DNA of 64,000 nucleotides. Origin: Siphlonurus alternatus (lineage: Eukaryota > Arthropoda > Insecta > Ephemeroptera > Siphlonuridae). Positions 1 to 12,458 of this stretch are shown piece after piece. Positions within the stretch are counted from its first letter, which is position 1. Every line of letters starts with the position of its first letter. The notes under the pieces were generated by a model. It was given only the letters and a program-made list of their open reading frames with translations, did no database searches and was not told the DNA's origin. Both the position numbers and the translations under genes were made by a program. Location of the stretch: the NCBI GenBank assembly GCA_949825025.1, contig OX463784.1, forward strand, positions 13,745,283 to 13,809,282, written 5' to 3'.

Positions 1-95
1 AAAATTCTAAAACTCAAAATTGATAATATGACACTTCAATTATATTTTTAAAAAAAAATCTTGGGGGAGCGATTCAGCAAGCGTTAAGGAGTGAA

Positions 96-287
96 TTAAA
101 GGTGCAAATCCATGGAGCGATGTCGATCGAGGCTTAATGGGGCGAGAAAAGCGTACTTGCTTCAATCTCGTATAGTGGCCATGTTGGCGATAAAATCGCT
201 CCCTGCAAGGGGAGGAAATCCCGAGCTTCTGATTGGCTGCGACACGCGATTTTCTCACTTTCCCCGTTCCATGGAAATGCACTTTTA
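96..287. mobile_element. Foldback element with taaaggtgcaaatccatgg ends
   Basis: Left taaaggtgcaaatccatgga then gcgatg; right ccgttccatggaaatgcact then ttta, about 192 bp. The interior gtggccatgttggcgataaa and gattggctgcgacacgcgat resembles parts of the 25690-25903 foldback. The 84-codon minus-strand ORF overlapping it has no domain. Confidence 0.65.
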
Positions 288-837
288 GAAGCATTTTTAA
301 TACCAGGTAACAGGTAAGAAAACCTTTTATTTAAAAAAACTGATGCTTCTCGATCGATCCCCGTGTTTCAATTTCCTATTTTGTCTTCTTTGCATTTAAA
401 TTTATTGTTAGTTTTTTATACCTCATAAAGTACCAACAGATGGCAGTAAAATTTTCTCGGTAGCGTCAGTATGACTCGATACACGTGCACTTTAGCCAGA
501 AGCAAACCTCCGATTTGACATTTTTAGAATCACTCAGGTAAAATCCACCAGATATCTATACCTGTCTTTATGATGTCAACATTAAGTGCAGTGAGAAAAA
601 TATTATACAATTCATTTAGTTGAACATTAATACATAAATATATTATTAATATTTAAATCACTAAATAAGTTAATTTTAAAATCTAGATTTCTCATAATAA
701 ATGGGAACACATGAAAAATATTGGGGAGTGCTATATTTTCTAATTAATTAATAACACATGCAATAAATTATCATTCACATTAATAATGTTAAGTAAAAGT
801 GATTTTTTTTTAAGTATTTTTCAATCCCTATTGACAT

Positions 838-1152
838 TAGAGTATCGACCTCATTTTTTTTATTGCAGAAATGGATAGAGCGTGCAAAGTTATGCTACCC
901 TGATTTTTTTTCAGATTTTTTAGAGCCCGGAAACTATTTTTAAAAATTATTGAATGTCCTTTTTGTGACGTCACGAGACGCTGCTCCTTAAGAAAAAGAT
1001 AGGACTTGCCGCCGCGTGACGTCACAAAAAGGAATTTCAATAATTTTTTAACAATAGTTCCTGCGCTCAAAAAAATCTGAAAAAATTCAGGGTAGCATAA
1101 CTTTGCGCGCTCTATCCATTTCTGCAATAAAAAAAAAATGAGGTCGATACTT
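838..1152. mobile_element. Foldback MITE, family A (GAGTATTGACC ends, TGACGTCAC core)
   Basis: Nearly the whole element is an inverted repeat. It starts gagtatcgacctcat and ends atgaggtcgatact. The arms carry ttattgcagaaatggataga and ctaccctgatttttttcaga. The centre has TGACGTCAC in both arms, around a ccttaagaaaaagataggac loop. There is no coding capacity; the 96-codon minus-strand ORF across it is an artefact. Related copies lie at 6654, 7803 and 57601. Confidence 0.85.
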
Positions 1153-1750
1153 CTTTCTCATTAATAAATTTGAATATGTAAGCATCGATAAAAATTTAAA
1201 CTCCCATGTACACTTTACATTTCCAATTTTTTAAAAAATAATTGTAAGCACTCATGAGTATAAATTCAACATATAAACTGTAATTTATTATTTTTAGAAA
1301 AAAATGGTCATTAAAAAATTGGAAGAAAATATTTATAAAATTTATATAATACTCTTTCTCTCTCTCTATATATAATATAAAATATCGATTTAATATGTAT
1401 AATTCACACATTTTTCCTGTTTCCCATTGAGATTTTTTTTATTCGAGCGAAGGAGCAGAAAGCGAGTCTGGGAGTCAGTGTAGCGTAAATATTATAACCG
1501 ACGAACCGTGTAGACGTTCTGAGCTCGCAATCTGTAACGTTCCTGTGTGTGGGGGTCAAGAGAAATATCACGGATATGGTATTCAAATTTATAGTAAGGG
1601 AGGTTTATTGTTGGTAATATTCAACCAATGTAATGGTTTTAGTTTTATTAAATAGCAGCTAACTTTATTGTAAAAACATTTAAGTATAAATTAAAATATA
1701 TAAATTATTATTTTATTTCAAAAATTTAAAACGTAATTTTTTTTATCAAA

Positions 1751-1875
1751 ATGTCTGTTCGTAAATATATAACAATCAGAAAGAATCGATTATTTGTGAT
1801 GAACCTTATGTTCCATGTACATAAGGTTCATCACAAATAATCGATTCTTTCTGATTGTGTATTTACGAACAGACC
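1751..1875. mobile_element. Almost perfect palindrome element, copy 1
   Basis: Arms of about 55 bases: gtctgttcgtaaatatataa, then caatcagaaagaatcgatta and tttgtgatgaaccttatg, mirrored through to gtgtatttacgaacagacct. The loop is very short (about ttccatgtac). A second copy is at 43151-43273. Non-coding MITE-like foldback. Confidence 0.88.
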
Positions 1876-2091
1876 TATAATTTTTATTTTATTATTTTCA
1901 AATCTATTGCTTTATTTTTATTTGTTTTTATTTAAATGTGATATCGTTTGAAGTATTGGTACAACGTATGAAGTACAATTTAACTTGATAATCTGCGAAG
2001 ACTCCCTAATGTTGGAGAGAAATGAAATAAATTATTATGTATTTTGTTATGTTCTATTGATTACATTTGAGAGCTTATTGAACAATGATAT

Positions 2092-2234
2092 AATTGCGTG
2101 ATTCACGAAGCAATTAGCCAGGTTTTTAACCACGTTTAGCTAGGGTGTTGTAACATGTAAAACAGGTATAGTTAAATGTGGTTAAGCTAAAAGTGGTTAG
2201 AAACCTCCCAAACTGTTTCGTGAATCGCGCCAAT
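2092..2234. mobile_element. Foldback, family E (GATTCACGAAG ends)
   Basis: Left end aattgcgtgattcacgaagc, right end tttcgtgaatcgcgccaat. The arms carry repeated taaccacgtttagct-like words in both orientations. Non-coding; one of several sequence-diverse hairpins with the same end motif. Confidence 0.8.
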
Positions 2235-2507
2235 ATTTTTAAAGTTGCAAGAATATTAAAAAGTAAATAAATTATAATAGATTTTATAGATTTCTATTGA
2301 TTTTAAGATGACTTTTGGAAGGGTAAGAGGGTGCAATGTCACCAAGGTTTTCACCCCACCCCCTCTCATCTGGTCTCACATTAAACTTACAGTTATTTTT
2401 GGTCGTAAATATTTGGGAGCTCTTCGGCTCATATTCGGCCAGTTACAAACTCTCAAGCAAAGACTGAGAGCATTGCAAAATTAGCAATAGTGTCATAGGC
2501 AGAGTAA

Positions 2508-2572
2508 AATTAGCCTTGATGGTTTGAGGAAACCATGGAAACCTCAATTAGAATGGTCTATGGAGAAACTCA
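2508..2572 (-). mobile_element. SINE central-domain fragment
   Basis: The plus strand reads tttgaggaaaccatggaaac followed by ctcaattagaatgg, the same conserved domain. Nothing else of either SINE is recognisable around it. Confidence 0.5.
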
Positions 2573-5500
2573 ATGAGTATACCTTTATAAATGCAATGTT
2601 AGTGAACCGAATTTTATAACACACTGTATAAACAATTAATTTTCAATCAATACGGTACAGTAAATAATAAATACATTAATATGTATGAATAAACATGATT
2701 TGTATATGGTTTAATACTAATTACTTTTTAAATACGTTCACAATCAAAGAGAAAATTGGGATCACAAAATCCACTTCTGTATATATAAAACATCAAATTT
2801 ATATACAAATAATAATCTATAAACATCGATATTTTAAATTCAATAGAATTATATTTCTATTTTTCATATAAGCTCGTTAGTTGATTAATAAAAAATAAAT
2901 AAATTGAATTGGTTTATAAAAAAAAATCATAATATCGTCCTTTTTTTAAAAAATGAATATATAGCAAAATACTTAACGTTGAAATGATTAAAAAAATTAA
3001 ATCCATATTTGTTTCATTGGATTTAATAAAATGAAAAGTGTATTATGAAATGAAAAGGTATATTAAAAAAAAAATGAAGGTAGATGATGAAAAAGTTAGA
3101 TGAACATCGCAAAGCTCAAAATCCATTACAGGGTAATGAGAGGTAACCTAATTTAGATTAACCTTGGTGATTTTAAAATAAATCACTGTATCTCATAGAA
3201 GTAAAATTTTAGTTAAATTACATTAGTAGTAAAATAATCGTAAGTGCAAGTGGTAAAAGTGGTTGAGTCCAAGTAGTAAAATGAAAACAATCAGTACAAA
3301 TTTAAGATTGTTATAGGAAGTAACCGGCCGAAAAGAGAAATTTCTGGAATTTCTATCAAAATTTGAACCTGAAACTTTGCTGGAGATATATATTTTATGA
3401 ATTTTAAATTTTCTGCAAAGTTTTAGAGCTTTCATGTTTATATTTCAGTCAGAAACCTTCAACTTTCGATTACTTCTAGTGATAATCTTCCATTTGTTAA
3501 ATTTTAATTGTTAATAGTTGAATTTTTTAATTTTGAGAGATATTTTTTGTTGATTTCATTGATTTTTACAATAATATGATTGTTCATTGATTTACTTACG
3601 TTTTTTTACAAATTCAATATTAAATCTTTAGTCATCACACCCAAAGGTCATATCGGAAATTTTAAAAAATAAATCACTCTTTTAATAAATCTTTTCTATT
3701 ATAAATTCTACTTGAATGGTATGTGTGTAGCTAATTTGGAAGAAAAATACAGTTCTTATTCTTCAAACGATGGCATTAGTGAAAAGCGCAAATAAATAAT
3801 AGCGTTGGCCGTTCGTATAGTACATAATTACATTTAATCATCTACCGCAAAACCTAAAACTTTGCTTTGAGTATATTCATTTTTAATGCAATTATAGCTG
3901 AAACTATCTGTAATTCTGTACTGTTTTTATTATTATTTTTTTTTACTATTTATTTTCATTTTAATATTAAACTCACAGTTTTTATTTTTCAATTTCCAAA
4001 GTCATAAAAAATATACAGGAATGCATATTGAATACTAGCAAGAATTTCAATTGACATCGACACAGTAATATATATTTTTTTTATTTCTGTTGTAATGATA
4101 GATCGAATATCTCGTAGTTTAATTTTTGTTTTACATTTTTCTGTATGATGTGTATTTTATAACTACTTTGTGTTAAAACCAATACGAAATGAATAGCAAC
4201 TGGGTTCCCATGAGGATAGTCTGAAATGTTATATTTATGGAAGTTGAATGAAGTGAACATGAAATATAAAAATAGAGATAACTCCCATATCACTTACAAT
4301 CATAATCCTTAAAAAAACGTATCAATCTGTGCTGAATTATTTTTTTTACATCAAAGCACATTTAAGACGGCAGGGTTTATGGTCTTTCTTTTGACCTGTA
4401 GTGCATGCCATCCCCGATAACAGCGTTACTACAAGCATTATAATTTTATTAAAATTAAGAGAATATAATATTTATAATTATATACATATAATTAATTAAC
4501 AATTATATATTTTTCTCTGTGAACCTGTACGTATGATCCATACATGACACCCTCTCCTTAACATAAATATTAATAGGAATGACCTGTGATGTTTTCATTT
4601 ATGTCCATATTTCAGTCTCCAGATTTGATGATCTTATGATAAATTGCATCATCTTTATTAATAATTTGTTATTGAATGAAGGGCATTAATATTTTAACAG
4701 TAATTAAAGCATTTAGGTTCTTTAATCGACATTGGCCGGGATAACCACATCCATTAGAGTGAGAAAAATTGTTTTTTTATAAGCTTCATTCAACATCGTT
4801 GTAAATTAATTTATTTGTAATTTAAAAAAATATATATTACTGTAAAACACTCTAATAAAATATATCATACAAATTTATAAATTAACCAAATTATTTTCAA
4901 ATAAAAAATTATTAGAATTGTAATGTTTTTATTTATAATTATATATTTTTTCAAATACACAAAAATTATTTTGAAAAAATGCATTGAACACTAAAATAAT
5001 ACACTGATTTGTTAAATATTGTTCACTTTTGAAACAATTCTAACAGATAATTCAACATTTAAAATATGCTTAAAGGAAGTATTATTTATTTAAAAAATTA
5101 TTAATTAAATCTCAACCATAGAAAAGTATCACAAATTGAAATTTAAACTTGTAGGTGGGATGTATTATATCAACCACTAAATAATTATGAATTATTAATA
5201 AATGCACTAAATATTCTGAATTTTCTCCCAGTATAATAATATTTAGGGAGTTGTGTAATATCAAATATAATGTACTAGCTTGTTAAATTGTTTGTTTTAT
5301 TGTTTGTAATATCCTCAGTTTGTTACGAAGAAAGTCAATGGATGAACATGAAATTTGTTCATTTGAAATTTAATTAACACCAATGAAAATTTCGATGTAT
5401 CACTTTCACTTGCAAGCAGACGGGCCAAAGAGAAGGCAGATATAATTTATAAATAATCCAAGAAAAAACATCAATGCAGTGACGACGAATACATGAAGAG

Positions 5501-5582
5501 AGAGAGAGAGAGAAAATTAAAAAGTAGAATGCAAGATTTTTTTTTTTTTTAATCAAATCATAATTTCTCACTCTAAGTTTAG

Positions 5583-5914
5583 TACCTCCAACCTTCAGAA
5601 ACTATATAAATTGTGCATTTCGTGAACTCATCAGAAAAAAAGGAGACCAATGCCTGGCATTTTCCTGTGACTGAGGTAAATGTGGAAACTTCAGTGAACA
5701 TGGACGCTACAGCTTTTGACAATGCACCCGTCAATTGCAGTGTTCTATAAAGAAGACAGGGGAATCACATATTGTAAATGAGGAACGATTTACCCTTGGG
5801 TGAGAGAAAGGTGATTGTTTAAAATTTGTCACTCATCCAGCTACTAGCCACGTTCAGAGTGGTGTGAGTTACGTCCAGGGTAGCTTGACCGGGGATCTCA
5901 GGTCAATACACTTC
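5583..5914 (-). mobile_element. 5S-rRNA-headed SINE, old diverged copy
   Basis: The central domain is still clear (tgaggtaaatgtggaaactt followed by catggacgctacagctttt at about 5672-5720). The head is recognisable around 5838-5914 (cactcatccagctactagcc, then gcttgaccggggatctcagg) but heavily substituted. The tail is degenerate. Confidence 0.75.
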
Positions 5915-6653
5915 CTATGTTTGACGTACCGCCTGCTCTACAGTGTCATTCAGTAGAGAACGGATCACGGAGCTTTCCACTCTGGAATAAATCCCGATGG
6001 CCTTTCTATCAGTGAAGCACTCACTCACTCTTTCCTCCCCTGTGGTTTTTTGTGCTGATTTTGCTTTACACTCTACCTGGTAAATAAACTTAATGCTACT
6101 TTTTTTTAAAAAAAATTATATTTTACATCAGTGGAATGTTCATACGGTAGTGTATACTTTAAAAAATCTCTTTGCTTTTAATTTATTAATTTTATTAAGA
6201 ACTAATAATAACACACGTATATGTGTACTGAGAGTGCTGGTTTTCTTTTTTAAAGCCGCTAATATTTTTTCATTAAAAAAGCTTTTATATGGAAATTTTA
6301 ATTTTTATATTTTTGAAAAAGGTAGAGAGTAAAATAACTCCCTATTTAAATATAATATTTCTTAGCATTATATTTTTAGTAGCAAAATCTTCTTGTTTTT
6401 AATAATTGGTGAATGAGAATACATGTGTAAAGCATTAAAATTAACCGAACAAACGTAGTCTCTTTTTTAAATAAATGTATTACGTATTCATTAAAAAAAT
6501 TAATACTTTTTTAAAATTGCAGTTAAATTGTGACAAAAAATTGTATATTATTGCATTATAAATAATATTTTTGTCATTATTGCTTTTATGTTGTCTTTAG
6601 TTATAAAAAAAATGCAATAAATTTTAAAATTTAAAAATATATATTCGGTAATA

Positions 6654-6965
6654 AAGTATTGTCCTCAATTTTTTTTATTGCAGAAATGGATAGAGGGTGC
6701 CAAGTTATGCTACCCTGATTTTTTTCCATTTTTAGAGCCCGGGAACTATTTTTAAAAAATTATTGAAAGTCCTTTTCGTGACGTCACGAGACGCCGCTCC
6801 TTAAGAAAAAGATAGGACTTGCCGCCGCGTGACGTCACAAAAAGGACTTTCAATATTTTTTTAAAAATAGTTTTAGGTCTCAAAAAAATCTGAAAAAAAT
6901 CAGGGTAGCATAACTTTGCACCCTCTATCCATTTCTGCAATAAAAAAACGAGGAAAATACTCCAT
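6654..6965. mobile_element. Foldback MITE, family A
   Basis: Same arms and core as the 838-1152 copy (cagaaatggatagagggtgc; gacgtcacgagacgccgctc; ccgccgcgtgacgtcacaaa). The ends read agtattgtcctc and gaggaaaatactccatt. The minus-strand ORF across it is an artefact. Confidence 0.85.
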
Positions 6966-7499
6966 TGTGAATTATAGAATAGCAAAAGAGTTGACAAATT
7001 TAATGAATGCTGGAGAGAATTTAGTTTCTTAATGTTTCATATTTACGTTGAAATATTTCTTAAAATTTAAGATAAAACTCTAGCTATAAATAAAATGTTT
7101 CAACTTAATTATTTTAATGTAAAGTATTCTCTGGAGCTTTCAAAAAAAAAAAAAAATCCACTTTAAAAATTAGGAACAATAAAATGTAATTAAACATAAT
7201 TGTTTTTTGTGCAATTTAATTATCGACATTTTACTTTTTACGTCATTTACTGCAGTGTATATTTTTTTGTACCTGCATCACAGTGCTCTGTATACGTTAC
7301 GTTTTTGTGGTGGCACGAAGGAGTAAATTGAGGTGAGGGGAATGAGAGATGATGCGCTTCTACTGGAGTAATCCCTGCAATGATTTCGACCTCACTCCCG
7401 CTCTGTCGCTGTCGTAACTTCGCTGTTCAAAAAGGTGGATTCAAACTGATTACCAGTCGTATATATTGTCGTGTGTTGTTGGGATTGTTCGGATCGAGC

Positions 7500-7770
7500 T
7501 TCTTTATGGAAGCTTCAAGTCAGCTGATTTTTCAGTGTTTCCACCGTCCCATCCAAACCTATGTAAAAAAAAAAAAAAAAAACTCGAAATCGCTTTTTTG
7601 TCATTAAAGAAATTTTTTAGAGGAAAATAAGTTCTTGATTCATTATCAGAAGACCTCTAAATGGGGGGTAGGAGATGGTTTCAAATTAATAGCTTGAATA
7701 GTTACTTAGAAAAAATTCAAATTTTGTAACATGGTGGCTTATGGAGAAAATTTTTCCGCCGGGGAACACT
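7500..7770. repeat. Dispersed repeat, copy 1 (other copy 41788-42026)
   Basis: Shares ttcaagtca, gtatccaaacctatgtaaaa (here gtcccatccaaacctatgta), actcgaaat, attaaagaaatt, gagttcttgattca, agaagacct and gatggtttcaaattaatagc in order with 41788-42026. Of unknown class, non-coding. Confidence 0.7.
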
Positions 7771-7802
7771 TGAAGCCTCTATTTTGAAACTAAAGCTTTT
7801 CC

Positions 7803-8126
7803 AATGGAGTATTGACCTCAATTTTTTTTTATTGCAAAAATGGATAGAGGGTGCAAAGTTACGCTACCCTGATTTTTTTCAGATTTTTTACAGCCCGGGA
7901 ACTATTTTTAAAAAATTATTGAAAGTTCGTTTTGTGACGTCACGAGACGCCGCTCCTTAACAAAAAGATAGGAGTTGCCGCCGCGTGACATCACAAAAAG
8001 GACTTTCAATAATTTTTTAAAAATACTTCCCGGGCTCTAAAAAAATCTGAAAAAAATCAGGGTAGCATAACTTTGCACGCTCTATCCATTTCTGCAATAA
8101 AAAAATTTTGAGGACAATACTCCATT
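7803..8126. mobile_element. Foldback MITE, family A, with complete ends
   Basis: The best-defined ends of the family: aatggagtattgacctcaa on the left and ttgaggacaatactccatt on the right. One TGACGTCAC is mutated to tgacatcac in the right arm. It sits directly beside a dispersed repeat (7500-7770). Confidence 0.87.
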
Positions 8127-8871
8127 ACACGAATATTAAAGTTGAATTACCATTTAACACCCTCACACATATAAGAACATTCGTGCCATCATTTAAATGG
8201 TTGCAAAATTATACATTAAAAAAAAATTATATTGAAAAATTAACATTGAGAACATACGACAGTGTTGCCACGTCCTCGCGCTACACTTATATAGAAACTA
8301 AACATCTTTCGTGATGCATGTTTGTTGAGTATTTAATTTTTGCAGTGTAATGAAAGTAGTTATAATAACCTAATAAGCTGTTTTCTAAATTCAACAGAAC
8401 ATGTATGTTAAGGTATAATATAACCTAGCTTTGAGTTCTCTGTCATATAATTTATTAAGCTCCAAGGTAATACCTCTCACTTACTTCGAAACCTTTTGAA
8501 GTAGTATTATGCCACCCGTCCCCCTAACGCATCTCTTTTGCTCAGAATTTTGAAGGTGTGTTTAAACTTGGTTTGTTCATATAAAGAGAGAACAATAATA
8601 TATCAAATCTTAAATTACAGCTGAAAAATTGTGCTTTTCTAACTTCTTTTGTTTCTTGTTCAATTTTTTAATGCGTAAACGGAAGCGGAAATGAGCATAA
8701 ATGACGTAACTTCCGGGCGTAATATGACTTGGAAGACTACAGGTTTGATTCTAATTTCTTAACAGTTTAAACTGGTTGCAGTCGTATATATAAAATGTCA
8801 TATTTATTAATTATGGCTTTGAATATTTTTATGAACCTGAATTAGTTATTCTTTTATTATCATTTATAATA

Positions 8872-9012
8872 TAATATCAGAGAGCTTTAATTTGAAGAGA
8901 GATAGAATGACCGTGCTAACTGTATTCCCCTGAATTTCCAAGTTTAACTGGTGGAGTGCTCAGAAAAGTATAAAAATTTTGATACCCGGTAATTAAAGCT
9001 CTCTGATAATAT
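8872..9012. mobile_element. Small inverted-repeat element
   Basis: Left atatcagagagctttaatt, right aattaaagctctctgataat, about 140 bp in all, with a non-palindromic centre (gaccgtgctaactgtattcc). Single copy in the window. Confidence 0.72.
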
Positions 9013-9515
9013 GATGTACAATGAAAACCATGATTTTTTTTCAATATTTTTTGTCTTCTGTAGATTTATGGTACCACATAAAAAATAAAACAACACAGAA
9101 AAAAATTAGCTCAAAAATTTGTAATTAGATATATCTTCACCTAAGAATGTAAGTCGAGGTTTTAATCCAAATATAGTCTCTATTTTCATGTTGCATAATT
9201 TCTAAAATTGTAACAAATTTGATAGCGTTTACGACATCGATATAAATAATTCAACGATCTATTCTGATAATCGAGTCCACACAGCTATATATAGAGGATA
9301 TTAAATTCACTTGAATAAAGTTTAAGACCATTACAAGACCTTTCAATCGTGTTTCCTCAGACAAAAAAAGGTAGAGTGGCAGCTGTATAAATAGATGATG
9401 ATCGTCAAATTATGTTAATTTAATACTACAATTATTTAAGTTTTTTTCAATAATGGAGTAACTATAAATTATAAGTATGTGTATGTTATATATTATTAAC
9501 AATATAATGGCAATG

Positions 9516-10066
9516 AATGGGGAATTCTCCTACATTTATTTTAATTTTTTTTTCAGATGCTCTATGCCTTGAAATTAAATGTCCCAAAACAAAAAAGTTT
9601 CAATCTTCAAAATTGGAGACATGGGAATTTTTTAAAAATCTTCCTTCTTTTGAATTTAGCGCCAAAACGTGACGTAGAAACTGCCTAGCAGGCGAAATTT
9701 TCCTGCAATAAATTTAAATTTTCGATTATCACTCTTAAAATAAACTGATATTAGAGACAAAACTATTGATACTAGGGTAGAAAAACCCGCTGATTTCGAT
9801 CGTGTTACTAAAATTTATAGCCAATCACTTCTTGACGCTCAAATTATGATATCAGGCAGTTGTTGTGTGTTAACTAGGGAGTTTCTACGTCACAATTTTC
9901 AGGTTTGCGCGCGGGTTGCATACTTTGCCCCTATTCTAATAATCCCTTCAGAGTCCCCAAATTTGAGTTAAAAAAGTTGAAACTTAAGTCAAACTTATTG
10001 TTAATATGTACCCTATCATAATATAGTAGTTAAATTAAAATTTGAGTTCTAAGAGAATTCCCCATT
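9516..10066. mobile_element. Inverted-repeat element of about 550 bp, copy 1
   Basis: Begins aatggggaattctcctacat and ends ctaagagaattccccatt, giving a terminal inverted repeat of about 14 bp. The interior is not palindromic and has no ORF of note (landmarks: gatgctctatgccttgaaat, gcgccaaaacgtgacgtaga, gtgttaactagggagtttct). A nearly identical copy is at 35480-36020. Confidence 0.88.
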
Positions 10067-11210
10067 CATTAATTTTGCCAAAATTTGGGTACTGCAGAAA
10101 CTTAATATATTTTAAATTATTAATGATTTTTTTTTGTTATTAATTTAATTTATAAAATTTTTAAAATATAGTACTCATATATTTTTACAGTATAATAATT
10201 GACTTTTTCTCATAACAAAAATTTGTATCCATTCACACCTTTAGACTTAAGACAACAACAATTTTAAATTAAGAAATTAACATTATTTTTTGTAGAGGGA
10301 ATTGTATCATTTAAAGACATTGAAATTTACTTATAAATGAGCACTGTGTTCTGTCATGCAGAGAAGAATTTGTTCAATAAAATAGATTGCTTTATTCTTG
10401 TAAATAAATATAAATTTAAGTCAGGTATATAAAAACACCTTTAAATTACAAGTATAGTATAGTCATTCTGCTGTCACTGCGAAACCTCTGTCTCTAACCC
10501 AGTAATCAAATCTCTCTCTCTCTGGCTCTAAACCACCCACATCTATATCCCTCCCCCCTCCCTTTCTCTCCCTCCCCCCCCCCTTTCTCCCCCAAGCACT
10601 CACGTTAAAAGCTGAGCACCGTCAGAATTTCCTTGTCAATTCCACATACAGATAAGCAAAGAAAATGTTTTAGTCACATTATGTCATTTGCTACTATTTT
10701 TTTTTCTTCTATGTCGTATATAATAAATATAGTATGTACTGTATAATAGGTGGTGAATTTTAAGAATTTGTTTTTGTAATTTAATATTTTTGTTATTCAT
10801 TAATCAAAACTTTATTTGAAAGTTTCTGTTTATAAATTTGGTTATGTAATTTAAGTTGGATGTATCAAAACGAAATATGGAGATTAAATTTGGCTCATCA
10901 TGAAATTTGCAACATTACTTTCTATCAAATTTTTAGCATTAATTAAAAAATAATTACAAATAATTGCATACACATCAAACAATGCAACAAAATTTGCTTT
11001 TTTTTTTACAATAGGGTGGTGTGATCAAAATACTCCCCCCCCCCCCCTTGAATTAAATAACTCGTGCACATAACTATACAAACGTATTTCAAATTAATTT
11101 TATTACTTTATAGTTAGTCAACAACTCCCTATACATATTTAAGAGATATATTTTAAATGATCTTTATCAATTTATATGTTACAAATTTGTCATCATGTGA
11201 TTTCAGTACT

Positions 11211-11340
11211 ATATAATAATATAATAATAATTTATTTCGAACAAATTTGGCTGTACAGGACAAAATTTATCACGTCAAATAAAATAATATATCTACACTA
11301 AAACATGCGTCATACATTCATTTTACATAATTAACTTAGA
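11211..11340. mobile_element. Possible LINE 3' tail fragment
   Basis: An ATAATAATAATA tract leads into tttatttcgaacaaatttgg, then ctgtacaggacaaaatttat. The pattern resembles the microsatellite-tailed 3' ends of non-LTR elements. There is no ORF. Confidence 0.25.
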
Positions 11341-11582
11341 TATTGGAGACAATTTTCCGGGAATTTCTTTGCAAAAAACTTTTTTATAGAGTAAAATTCA
11401 TTTAATTTGGATTTAAAAAAATATGAAATTATTTCTTAAAAATGTCTATACACCACATATTAAATGGGAAGACCAATTTTCAACCAACTTGTCTTATCAA
11501 AGTTTTTATCAACCACACAATAGAGATGTGATAACATTGACAACTAAGAAGTCAGCTGACGTTGCAATAATCTCAAAGATAT

Positions 11583-11935
11583 AGTCAGAGATTTATTCAA
11601 GTGCATGTACACTCCTCGACTCTGAACATTCCCTTTGCAGCCTTGTTAATCACAAAACCCTGTGTTATTCTGCATGGTGAATGATTAACAAGCCGCAAAT
11701 GAAAATTTTTCGACGCGATGACTGTATACATCGCTGAACAGCATGAACTATTCTTATGCTTTCTTTGTAGGTGTTACCACGCAGTCTATGATGGCTTGGT
11801 GAACCAAAACTCATTTGATATGTTTAGATTTAATACTCTTCCTATACCCAAAATTGTAAATATGCATCTCTTTGTCTATTGGAGCTGCAGATGTATAACA
11901 GGTAAAAGGCAAGAGTAAAGTTCGTGTTGCCCAGA
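11583..11935. repeat. Dispersed repeat with internal hairpin, copy 1
   Basis: It contains a hairpin (tttgcagccttgttaatcac to gattaacaagccgcaaat, 11632-11702) followed by gttaccacgcagtctatgat, cttggtgaaccaaaactc and taaagttcgtgttgcccaga. The second half recurs at 21690-21875; pieces of both halves recur at 57280-57475. The 66-codon ORF inside is not preserved in the other copy. Confidence 0.65.
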
Positions 11936-12011
11936 GGTATATTATGTTCGATGTTAAAATGTTAAAGTGTGTTTAAGGATATAATTAAGCTACCAAATAA
12001 TGTTACATAAT

Positions 12012-12149
12012 ATTGGGCGCGATTTACGAAGGACGTTATCCACTTCTCACTAACCACGTTTAGTGTCATTGAATTAGGCTGGCACTAACCGCAGTTAGTG
12101 AGAAAGCTGGATAACTTTCTGGATAACGCTTTTCTGAATTGCTCCCAAT
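12012..12149. mobile_element. Foldback, family E, ggataac subtype
   Basis: Ends attgggcgcgatttacgaag and tctgaattgctcccaat. The arms contain cactaaccacgtttagtgtc and gcactaaccgcagttagtga with gctggataactttctggata. A second family E element starts about 30 bp downstream. Confidence 0.78.
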
Positions 12150-12181
12150 ATTGATGCGATATACGAAAGAAGATAACTATA

Positions 12182-12347
12182 ATGTTCGCGATTTTTACGA
12201 AGCAGTTAGCCAGGTTTCTAACCACGTTTAGCTTAACCACGTTTAAGTATACCTAGCTGTTTTACGTGTTAAAACACCCTAGTTAAACGTAGTTAAGCTA
12301 AACGTGGTTAAGAAACCTGGTTAACTGCTTCGTGAATTGCACCCAAT
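12182..12347. mobile_element. Foldback, family E, ccaggtttctaacc subtype
   Basis: Arms of over 50 bases: gcagttagccaggtttctaa and ccacgtttagcttaaccacg pair with gtggttaagaaacctggtta and actgcttcgtgaattgc. The right end is cacccaat. Confidence 0.82.
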
Positions 12348-12350
12348 GAA

Positions 12351-12458
12351 TTTCACTAACCACGGTTAGCTGCAGTCTAACTCAATGACAATAAAAACAG
12401 CCGGCTGGATATAATATTATGAATCTTTCTGGATAACTTCTTTGTAAATCGCGCTTGT
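12351..12458. mobile_element. Partial family E foldback
   Basis: The segment ttcactaaccacggttagct, then ctttctggataacttctttg and taaatcgcgcttg matches the right part of the ggataac subtype at 12012-12149. Its left end abuts the previous element, making a cluster of three. Confidence 0.6.

Noticed and set aside
837..1127. Related minus-strand ORFs at 837-1127 and 6752-6997
   Set aside because: They are readings of the family A foldback MITE, an inverted repeat with no sign of coding constraint.
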